Below are positions 1-5,573 of a stretch of 7,104 bases of DNA, one piece after another (position 1 is the first letter of the stretch; every line of letters starts with the position of its first letter). Both the position numbers and the translations under genes were made by a program. The notes beneath the pieces were generated by a model that saw nothing but the letters and a program-made list of their open reading frames with translations, was not told the DNA's origin and did no database searches. Source of the stretch: CAZJCK01 sp964544635 (GTDB lineage: Bacteria > Zixibacteria > MSB-5A5 > GN15 > FEB-12); the NCBI GenBank assembly GCA_964544635.1, contig CAZJCK010000114.1, forward strand, positions 1 through 7,104, given 5' to 3'.

Positions 1-3
1 AAG

Positions 4-216
4 ATGATTCGGTGGAAAGGTGCACGCCCAGGCGGCGTGTATGACATGCCCGATGGCAGCCGCGCTTACGACGTGATTATCTCTGAAGATCTGGCCGAGA
101 GAGCGCGTGCGCTCTTGCGGGCTCACTTTCGATCCGAGATCCAAGAAACGGGTGCAAATCGGTCATTGAATGTCAACGACTTAGACGACTCCAAATCGCG
201 ACAGGGGGCCAACTGA
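4..216 (+). CDS. Small hypothetical protein (possibly 5'-partial)
   Basis: I do not recognise this protein. From the ATG at 4 it is 70 residues, but the reading frame is open to the first base of the window, so the true start may lie upstream and no ribosome binding site can be judged. The N-terminal half (WKGARPGGVYDMPDGSRAYDV) looks like a compact beta-rich segment. The middle (EDLAERARALLRAHFRSEI) is a likely amphipathic helix, and the last 25 residues are polar and probably disordered. No membrane segment, cysteine pair or catalytic motif is visible. Its stop codon overlaps the start of the next gene by one base (TGATG at 214-218), so the two are almost certainly co-transcribed and translationally coupled. 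That coupling is the main reason for calling it a gene. Confidence 0.6.
   Translation: MIRWKGARPGGVYDMPDGSRAYDVIISEDLAERARALLRAHFRSEIQETGANRSLNVNDLDDSKSRQGAN
204..208 (+). promoter_or_regulatory. Ribosome binding site for the 216-707 gene
   Basis: A GGGGG run lies seven bases upstream of the ATG at 216, inside the end of the preceding gene. With the TGATG overlap it supports the chosen start and coupled translation. Confidence 0.45.
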
Positions 217-707
217 TGAGTGAGCATAGTAAAGACCCGCAACAGGGCAAGAAACGCGCTCAGAAGCCAGATCCGAAGATCGAGGCACCGGAACGCGACC
301 CGCTCATTCCCGAGGGTGAATACATCGCGTACTGCCATCGGGCCGAGTACGGAAAGAGCTTCGGGCGCAAGAGCCTCTATGTGCGATTCACCATCTGTGA
401 GGGCCCATACAAGGGCGTAGATCTCTTCATGGCCTGTCCTTCTCAACTGGGCCGAACACGGACACGGCGTAAGATCTACATCCAGTGGTGCCTCGCCATC
501 GATGGCGCGCCGGGCAAGGGCGACCGACTGAACAAGGATCGCGTCTTCGTCGGAAAGTGGTACGTAGTCAAGGTTGGTACTACAACACGGAAGTTCAAGG
601 GCAGCAACAAACCGCTGCCTCCTTCTCTTCAATACTCTGTTGTAGAAACGATCATTCAGTGGTTGAAAGAAGAAGAAACTCCTAACCAGGAGGCGGGTGA
701 CGCTTGA
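216..707 (+). CDS. Hypothetical protein, DUF669-like / ssDNA-binding-like fold suspected
   Basis: This is a 163-residue soluble protein of unknown function. Residues 1-30 form a Lys/Arg/Pro-rich polar tail. The core begins at IPEGEY (31-36) and continues YCHRAEYGKSFGRKSLYVRFTICEGPYKGVDLFM (39-72). The pattern (a Gly-x-Tyr strand, an alternating hydrophobic strand, then EGPYKG-V-L) recalls the small phage and plasmid proteins grouped around DUF669, which are thought to bind single-stranded DNA through an OB-like barrel. That likeness is from memory of the pattern, not from an alignment. A second part (83-145) contains RKIYIQWCLAIDG and VGKWYVVKVGTTTRKF, again beta-rich and basic. The C-terminus is acidic. 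The start is fixed by the TGATG overlap with the upstream gene and a GGGGG ribosome binding site. It could equally be a cargo protein of an integrated element; no recombinase is visible in the window. Confidence 0.7.
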   Translation: MSEHSKDPQQGKKRAQKPDPKIEAPERDPLIPEGEYIAYCHRAEYGKSFGRKSLYVRFTICEGPYKGVDLFMACPSQLGRTRTRRKIYIQWCLAIDGAPGKGDRLNKDRVFVGKWYVVKVGTTTRKFKGSNKPLPPSLQYSVVETIIQWLKEEETPNQEAGDA

Positions 708-713
708 CAGGTA

Positions 714-743
714 ACTTCTGACTGATGACTTCTTACTTCTGAC
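714..743 (+). repeat. Degenerate 7-base tandem repeat
   Basis: Four consecutive heptads read ACTTCTG (714-720), ACTGATG (721-727), ACTTCTT (728-734) and ACTTCTG (735-741), followed by AC. The first and last heptads are identical and the array starts seven bases after the upstream stop codon. Short tandem heptamer repeats of this kind are known in intergenic DNA of cyanobacteria and some other bacteria; whether this one is related is not known. Confidence 0.55.
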
Positions 744-886
744 GTACTACCATGTCAGCCTGTCTGTATTGTGATGTTGCACAATGGGCTACGCCGACAG
801 CGGCGCGTCAAAATCAGTGAGAAGAGCACACATATCAGGGTAGCGCTCCGCGCGCACTGGTTTCTTGATTTCTTTTTGAACCATGT

Positions 887-912
887 TGGGGCCGGGCGAG
901 AGCTCGGCCCCA
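887..912 (+). other. Strong RNA hairpin with GAGA (GNRA) tetraloop
   Basis: The left arm TGGGGCCGGGC (887-897) pairs with the right arm GCTCGGCCCCA (902-912) through 11 consecutive pairs, one of them a G-U wobble as RNA, closed by GAGA (898-901). GNRA tetraloops are stabilising loops typical of functional RNA structures. No T-run follows on either strand, so it is not a standard intrinsic terminator. It could be a processing or stability element, part of a small RNA, or a terminator of unusual type. Confidence 0.5.
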
Positions 913-1085
913 TACCCCGACGGTGGCCGTCACTTGCAACGACCTGAGCCTACAATTCGATCGGCAGTTGTGTGTAAACTAAGCCGACAGCGACCGAGAA
1001 GCTAACCCCATTGATTCACAAGGAGTTACGACTCTCAAGGTGGTTGAAAAGTGTTTCACTCATTGTAAAGGATTTCGAAAAAACT

Positions 1086-1090
1086 GGAGG
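1086..1090 (+). promoter_or_regulatory. Ribosome binding site deciding the GTG 1098 start
   Basis: GGAGG lies seven bases before an in-frame GTG at 1098. The longer reading frame from TTG at 1011 has no purine-rich element ahead of it, so the GTG is the better start. Confidence 0.75.
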
Positions 1091-1097
1091 TCTAATC

Positions 1098-1625
1098 GTG
1101 GGTAGTGTTGGGCGAGGTGTATGGAATAAGAAGGAACTGGTCAGTGACTGTTGGCAGCTGACAAGTAAGAGCCTGACCAAGCTTTTTGAACTCACGGACG
1201 CCGAGGGTACGCAGGACAGACTCATCTCGGCCGGTACGCCCGGCCGCAGTTACATCAGCTTTCGGCTTATCATCTGGGGGACCGGGGTTATGCAACTGCA
1301 CTATACCACAACAAACAACTACACCGGCGAGAAGCGAGAAATGCGGTACGACATCCGCCGCGAGTGGACACCGTGCAACTTCGGCGGCAGGCAGTGGTGG
1401 CTGTTTTGCCCGGTTTGTAGTCGGCGGTGCCGTATTCTCTACCTGCCGCCCAGCGGCTATGTCTTTGCCTGCCGTGTCTGCTATAACCTCACTTACGAGA
1501 GCCAGCAGAAGGGCATGTCCAATTTCAGGAAGATGATGAGGGCGGCCTACCTGGGGGAAGTGGACGAGTACCGACGGCTCTACCGCAAGCTGTTGAAGAA
1601 AGAGCCACGGTCGGTTGGACATTAG
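1098..1625 (+). CDS. Uncharacterised zinc-ribbon protein
   Basis: The product is a 175-residue soluble protein from GTG 1098. The start is chosen on a clean GGAGG at 1086-1090 and because the N-terminus GSVGRGVWNKKELVSDCWQL resembles the beginning of an environmental family I remember as starting near a Gly-rich GxGRG segment. The middle (about 50-90) is beta-rich. Residues 91-99 read TPCNFGGRQ, a conserved-looking lead into a probable zinc ribbon made of CPVC (Cys104, Cys107) and CRVC (Cys125, Cys128), followed by YNLTYESQQKG and a basic helical tail. Four cysteines in two CxxC knuckles 17 residues apart are the usual zinc-binding layout. Nucleic-acid binding is plausible, but no catalytic site is visible and the function is unknown. 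It converges on the regulator gene, with only 33 bases between the stop codons. The longer 204-residue reading from TTG 1011 is possible but less likely. Confidence 0.75.
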   Translation: MGSVGRGVWNKKELVSDCWQLTSKSLTKLFELTDAEGTQDRLISAGTPGRSYISFRLIIWGTGVMQLHYTTTNNYTGEKREMRYDIRREWTPCNFGGRQWWLFCPVCSRRCRILYLPPSGYVFACRVCYNLTYESQQKGMSNFRKMMRAAYLGEVDEYRRLYRKLLKKEPRSVGH

Positions 1626-1658
1626 CGAAGTCACAATTGAACCGTGTTGCAGCACACG

Positions 1659-3137
1659 TCACTGCTTAAGCCAGTTATCAAGCGTCTGATAGTTGCTCAG
1701 ACCCAACAGGCGCGCGGCCTTGGATTTATTGCCGCCCGATAGTTCCAATGCCTTCTCCACGTATGCTCTTCGCGTGTCAGCGAGTAACCGACGAAGGTCA
1801 AAGCCATCACCAATCTGGACGACCGGCAGGGTTGCGGCGCTTCCTTCAAAAGTGGAAAAGGCATCCCTGATATCCTGGGCCGTTATCTTGTTATCACTCG
1901 TCCAGAGCATGGCTCTGAAGAGTACGTTGTGGAGTTCGCGTATGTTACCAGGCCACCGGCATGCCAAAATTTCCTTTGCCGCTGCAGTTGACAGTCGCTT
2001 TTGGTCGTATCCTGGTTGGCCAGTGAGCTGGGAGTTAATGTCGTCAACCAAGGCCTTGGAGATCAAGCCGATGTCGCCCTCCCGTTCCCTAAGTGCTGGT
2101 AGCTTGAGTACACCGACGGCCAGCCTGTGAAACAGGTCCTCACGAAACCGCCCCTCCACTACGTCTCTGTGCAGATCACGGTTCGTTGCCGCGATTACCC
2201 TGCAATCTATGGCCACAGGAGCATAACTTCCGATTGGTATCACCTCGTGTTCCTGTAGTGCGCGCAAAAGCTTCACTTGCACCGTTTTGGGCAGTTCACC
2301 AATTTCGTCAAGAAACAGGGTGCCTCCTGTTGCTGCTCGGAAGTAACCAATTCGCTTCGACACAGCGCCCGTAAAAGCTCCCTTTTCATGTCCGAAGAAC
2401 TCGGAGTCGAACAGTTCCAGTGGGACCGCACCGCAGTTTACGGCAACGAAGGGACCATCGCTTCTTACACTTTCGGAATGAATCGCTCGAGCCAGCAACT
2501 CCTTGCCCGTGCCGGATTCACCAAGAACAAGTACTGGGACATCGCGAATTGCTATCGTTCTCGCTTGGCCTATCACTGATTGCATGCGCGGGCTCTGATG
2601 AACGATCTTGGTAAACTCCGGAGAGGCTGGGGGGGCGGCCTCGGACAGCCTTGCCAGCCTGTCTCCCAGACCCCGTTCGATCTCCGGGATAAACTCCGCA
2701 GAGATTTCGAAGGGTAGGTCGACTGGCTGGACGCCTGCTTCCAGCGAGGACTCTATCAGGTCTGCTTTGAAAACCGTGCGACTCAGTATGATCCAGATAG
2801 ATGCCATGGCCGGTGTGCCCGGCGAGAGATGGAGTGTTAGTGACGCGTTGGGATGCTGTTCGACGACACGTGAGACGAACGCGCGAGCTGCTGCATAAAT
2901 CTCTCGGTAGCTGGTCGGTGACGACAGGTTAACGAAACGCACGGTACAATCGTATCCGTGGTGCTTCAGGTAGGTTGCAAAGCTGTTACCTTCGGCCTTC
3001 GAGTAATCGCACAAGAGATAAATTTCTCTGTAATCGCTCGACTGTGCAGCCTGAAGAATTGGCCCGGCCTGTTCACCGCGGTTTCCCATGGCACAGTCGA
3101 GGTCGGTCTTCCCGATCCAGCTAATGAGGGTTTGCAC
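1659..3137 (-). CDS. Sigma-54-dependent transcriptional activator with N-terminal CARF-like sensor domain
   Basis: A 492-residue bacterial enhancer-binding protein. Residues 1-150 form a Rossmann-like alpha/beta domain: first strand TLISWIGKTDLD (3-14), second REIYLLCDYS (37-46), and a strand with loop LTLHLSPGTPAM (100-111). The last resembles the SSGTPxM ligand loop of Csm6-type CARF domains, which bind cyclic oligoadenylates. The central AAA+ domain is complete: Walker A GESGTGKE (206-213), GAFTGA sigma-54 contact loop (253-258), Walker B TLFLDEIGE (273-281), sensor I AATNRD (316-321), Arg-finger region FREDLFHRL (331-339) and WPGNIREL (395-402). A Fis-type helix-turn-helix ends the protein (about 457-491, GGNKSKAARLLGLSNYQTLDNWL). 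The sensor-AAA+-HTH layout recalls RtcR, the CARF-containing activator of RNA-repair genes, but the neighbour here is hsdR, not rtcBA. The start is GTG at 3137: no other start codon lies between it and the upstream in-frame stop. There is no Shine-Dalgarno, only a pyrimidine-rich leader, which suggests weak translation. The gene diverges from hsdR. Confidence 0.93.
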   Translation of the reverse strand: MQTLISWIGKTDLDCAMGNRGEQAGPILQAAQSSDYREIYLLCDYSKAEGNSFATYLKHHGYDCTVRFVNLSSPTSYREIYAAARAFVSRVVEQHPNASLTLHLSPGTPAMASIWIILSRTVFKADLIESSLEAGVQPVDLPFEISAEFIPEIERGLGDRLARLSEAAPPASPEFTKIVHQSPRMQSVIGQARTIAIRDVPVLVLGESGTGKELLARAIHSESVRSDGPFVAVNCGAVPLELFDSEFFGHEKGAFTGAVSKRIGYFRAATGGTLFLDEIGELPKTVQVKLLRALQEHEVIPIGSYAPVAIDCRVIAATNRDLHRDVVEGRFREDLFHRLAVGVLKLPALREREGDIGLISKALVDDINSQLTGQPGYDQKRLSTAAAKEILACRWPGNIRELHNVLFRAMLWTSDNKITAQDIRDAFSTFEGSAATLPVVQIGDGFDLRRLLADTRRAYVEKALELSGGNKSKAARLLGLSNYQTLDNWLKQ

Positions 3138-3155
3138 CAGAGAAAGATAAGAAAA

Positions 3156-3161
3156 ATTGTA
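3156..3161 (-). promoter_or_regulatory. Possible -10 box for the activator gene
   Basis: On the minus strand this reads TACAAT, five of six bases of the sigma-70 -10 consensus, about 20 bases before the GTG start. No acceptable -35 box sits at 16-18 bases, so this is a weak suggestion only. Confidence 0.2.
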
Positions 3162-3190
3162 GTAATGACAAGAAGATTTACCTCATATCG

Positions 3191-3210
3191 TGTACGCTCT
3201 GCTGCTGACA
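3191..3210 (+). promoter_or_regulatory. Candidate upstream activating site (imperfect dyad)
   Basis: TGTACGC (3191-3197) and GCTGACA (3204-3210) form an imperfect inverted repeat of type TGTNNGC-N6-GCNNACA. It is centred about 95 bases before the predicted hsdR transcription start, where enhancer-binding proteins often bind. It is the best dyad I found by eye in the upstream part of the region, but short dyads occur by chance. Confidence 0.25.
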
Positions 3211-3238
3211 GTTGAAGGAGATTTCGCAACTCGTGGCT

Positions 3239-3251
3239 GGTCAAACGCTTA
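3239..3251 (+). promoter_or_regulatory. Partial IHF-like site
   Basis: The site contains TCAA-ACGC-TTA, matching the conserved core of the IHF consensus WATCAANNNNTTR; only its first two positions differ. It lies between the candidate activator site and the sigma-54 promoter, centred roughly 50 bases before the predicted start. A DNA-bending protein at a sigma-54 promoter typically binds there. Confidence 0.3.
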
Positions 3252-3268
3252 AGCACACCATGTGTTTT

Positions 3269-3284
3269 CGGCATGGTTTTAGCA
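3269..3284 (+). promoter_or_regulatory. Sigma-54 (-24/-12) promoter for hsdR-hsdM
   Basis: The 16 bases CGGCATGGTTTTAGCA match the consensus TGGCAYRNNNNTTGCW at every defined position except the first T and the second T of TTGC. The essential GG (3270-3271) and GC (3282-3283) have the exact 10-base spacing. Transcription would begin near 3295. It points at hsdR and lies beside a divergent sigma-54 activator gene, which makes a chance match less likely. An inverted repeat (ACCATG 3257-3262 and CATGGT 3272-3277) overlaps its -24 element. Confidence 0.7.
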
Positions 3285-3386
3285 ATATGACAGGCAGGAG
3301 TGCTTATGTTGAATGTTAATTGGCCATTGAAAAATACCGGGAAAGTCTTATCTTCTTGTCAACCATCAACAGGGAATGCAGATTTA

Positions 3387-5573
3387 ATGGGGCACTCTGA
3401 GGCCGACGCCAGAATCAACATTGATGAACTTTTGAGGGCAGCCGACTGGGACCCGGCCGACAAGTCCCAGGTGCTCACCGAACAGAAAACCGACAACGGA
3501 CGTGCCGACTATGTCCTCCTTGACCGACATGGCCAGCCCCTGGCCGTGATAGAGGCAAAGAAGGATAGAATCAATCCGTATACTGCCAAGCAGCAGGCCC
3601 TGCCGTATGCCAAGGACGTTGACGCACCATTTATCTTCCTGTCCAACGGTGATCTGATCTATTTCTGGGACTACCAGAATGATGATGCCCGCAAAGTCGA
3701 GTCCTTTTATTCTCAACAGGACCTGGAGCGTGTCGTAAAGATGCGGTCGCAGGCGAAGCCAATGGCGGAGATACCGATACCTGAGCACTATCTGCGTCAG
3801 TCCGAATCTCGTTCGCTGCGCCCGTATCAGATTGAGGCGATGCAGGCACTCGATCATGCTGTCGAGCTGGGCAAGAGACGTTTTCTCATTCAGTTACCAA
3901 CGGGCACGGGCAAGACCGACTTAACCTGTCTGTATGTTAGACGTTTGATGGAAGCACGTCGGGCGCGTCGCGTTTTGTTCCTGGTTGACCGCGATCAGCT
4001 TGCGAAGCAGGCGGTGGAAGCGCTTAACGATCTATTGGGTGATCAATACGGAGTGTACTGGCGCAAATCCGGCACTGTAAAGCAGGAAAAAATGGCTACT
4101 GTCTGCCTGTTGCAAACCATGATTAGCTCATACCGGGAATATACTTCAGGCTACTTTGATGTTGTAATCGCGGATGAATGCCATCGCTCAATCTACGGAA
4201 ACTGGAAGAACGCCCTGATGTATTTTGACGCGATTCACATCGGTTTGACCGCCACTCCATCCCAGCAGATCGAGCGCAACACGTTTGAGTTCTACAACTG
4301 CAAGAAACAAACTCCGGATTTCACGTACAGCTTTCAGGATGCGGTCAAGAACCGCTATCTGGTGCCGTACAGGTTTGCAAAAGGCATCACGAGTATAATT
4401 GCGGATGGTGCTGACAATGATGATGAGCATTTGGACCCGGCAGCTTTTGAAAAGAACTGGACAAACAAGCACACCAACCAACTCATGATGAAGAAGTTCG
4501 ACGAACTGGCCTGGGAGAAATACCAGGAGCTGGCACCGGGTCAGAAGGTCGGACCGGGCAAGGCCATTGTATTCGCTATAACTAAGCAGCATGCTGCCCG
4601 ATTGGCTGAATACCTCAATAAACTACATCCCGAGCATAAAGGTGATTACGCGCACGTAATCACATCTGACATCCCGGATGCCTCCGAAGCGATCAGGCGG
4701 TTCAAGGAGGAAGACTATCCACAGGTTGCCGTCAGTGTAGGTATGCTGGACACGGGATTCGACTGTCGCGAGGTGCTGCATCTCGTGATGTGCCGCAGAG
4801 TCCGTAGCCCCATTCTATATCAGCAAATGCGTGGTCGAGGCACACGAACAGCCCCCCACATTGACAAGCGTGGATTTGTGATTTACGACTTCTTCCGCAA
4901 CAGCGAGTATTTCAACGACTCAGATGAAGACTTCTTTACCGGCGAGGGATGGGGTAGCGGCGGCGGTGGCGGCCGTAGGAGAGAAGGCGGTGAACGGGAG
5001 CTGATTGAATTGGGGCTGCAGGACGAATGGCTGGAGCACGTTCACTATGTCGAAGTAGGCCCCGAAGGGGAGCGCATCGACAAGAAGGACTATATCACCG
5101 AATGGCAAAAAATCGTCAGGGCGGACAAGGACGATGCTGCGCTGCAGAAGATTCGAAATGATGAGCTGCTTACCGAAGCAGAAGAGCGCAAACTGACTGA
5201 CAGGCTAAACACTCCGCGCTACTTCTTCAACGAGGACAACCTCCGTAAGGCGTATCGTGATCCTGGTGGCACCATCATCGATTTCATAAAGGAAGCACTT
5301 GGACTCGTCAGGGTGAAGAGCCGGGAAGAGAAGATCCAGGAGAACTTTCAGGCATGGCTTGTCTCGAAGAAACTCACGCCGGAACAGGCTTCGTACCTTT
5401 CTCTGCTGAAGAACAGAGGAGTCGCCAAGGGGCATGTCGAACTCGACGAACTGTTTGCTCCACCGCTTTCGCTGGTTAATGCCGGTGGGCGGGGAGTCGA
5501 ACTGTTTGGCACGGATGGCCTGAAACAGATCGTCGATGAAATGAACGCTAACCTCTTTTCGGAGTCTGCCTGA
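3387..5573 (+). CDS. hsdR: Type I restriction enzyme, R (endonuclease/translocase) subunit
   Basis: HsdR cleaves unmethylated DNA after ATP-driven translocation, in complex with HsdM and HsdS. From ATG 3387 it has 728 residues, somewhat short for an HsdR. The N-terminal PD-(D/E)xK nuclease shows Asp41 and the pair Glu56/Lys58 (VIEAKK). The superfamily 2 motor follows: Walker A PTGTGKT (171-177), DECH box (263-266), TATP (288-291), GMLDTGFDC (452-460) and motif VI QMRGRGTR (480-487). A Gly/Arg-rich linker (about 522-536) leads to an EcoEI-type C-terminal domain (about 608-726) that likely contacts HsdM. The frame is open further up, to GTG 3300 and ATG 3306, the latter behind a good AGGAG. I prefer 3387 because by hand count GC at third positions is 9 of 29 codons before it and 22 of 29 after it, because HsdR proteins of this type start near SEADARINIDELL, and because AGGGA (3371-3375) lies upstream. 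The stop overlaps the hsdM start (TGATG), so the two form one operon. Confidence 0.93.
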   Translation: MGHSEADARINIDELLRAADWDPADKSQVLTEQKTDNGRADYVLLDRHGQPLAVIEAKKDRINPYTAKQQALPYAKDVDAPFIFLSNGDLIYFWDYQNDDARKVESFYSQQDLERVVKMRSQAKPMAEIPIPEHYLRQSESRSLRPYQIEAMQALDHAVELGKRRFLIQLPTGTGKTDLTCLYVRRLMEARRARRVLFLVDRDQLAKQAVEALNDLLGDQYGVYWRKSGTVKQEKMATVCLLQTMISSYREYTSGYFDVVIADECHRSIYGNWKNALMYFDAIHIGLTATPSQQIERNTFEFYNCKKQTPDFTYSFQDAVKNRYLVPYRFAKGITSIIADGADNDDEHLDPAAFEKNWTNKHTNQLMMKKFDELAWEKYQELAPGQKVGPGKAIVFAITKQHAARLAEYLNKLHPEHKGDYAHVITSDIPDASEAIRRFKEEDYPQVAVSVGMLDTGFDCREVLHLVMCRRVRSPILYQQMRGRGTRTAPHIDKRGFVIYDFFRNSEYFNDSDEDFFTGEGWGSGGGGGRRREGGERELIELGLQDEWLEHVHYVEVGPEGERIDKKDYITEWQKIVRADKDDAALQKIRNDELLTEAEERKLTDRLNTPRYFFNEDNLRKAYRDPGGTIIDFIKEALGLVRVKSREEKIQENFQAWLVSKKLTPEQASYLSLLKNRGVAKGHVELDELFAPPLSLVNAGGRGVELFGTDGLKQIVDEMNANLFSESA
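5561..5564 (+). promoter_or_regulatory. Ribosome binding site for hsdM
   Basis: GGAG eight bases before ATG 5573, inside the end of hsdR. It supports coupled translation across the TGATG overlap and fixes the hsdM start. Confidence 0.55.

Larger units (their letters stand above)
708..1097. other. Gene-poor intergenic stretch with repeat and hairpin
   Basis: No convincing coding region lies between the stop at 707 and the start at 1098. It holds a degenerate heptamer repeat just after the upstream gene (714-743) and a strong GNRA-capped hairpin (887-912). A smaller stem follows (GACGG 919-923 with CCGTC 927-931). The 10-base word GCCGACAGCG occurs twice (793-802 and 983-992). A weak -35/-10 pair for the next gene may exist (TTGAAA 1044-1049, TAAAGG 1066-1071, 16-base spacing), but the -10 match is poor. 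No T-tract terminator follows the upstream operon. Confidence 0.6.

Noticed and set aside
1011..1097. TTG-initiated 29-residue N-terminal extension of the zinc-ribbon protein
   Set aside because: There is no ribosome binding site before TTG 1011, whereas GTG 1098 has GGAGG at ideal spacing and gives a family-like N-terminus.
1643..1658. Short hairpin (CGTGT/ACACG) between the convergent stops as a bidirectional terminator
   Set aside because: The stem has only five pairs with a six-base loop and no T-run on either strand, so the evidence is too weak to call it a terminator.
3089..3104. TGGCAC, a perfect -24 half of a sigma-54 promoter
   Set aside because: The -12 GC is missing at the required spacing (GT is present), and the site lies inside the activator coding sequence.
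3234..3249. Second sigma-54-like element (TGGCTGG...GCT with correct GG-GC spacing)
   Set aside because: It matches only the GG/GC core and few other consensus bases. The element at 3269-3284 is clearly better and closer to hsdR.
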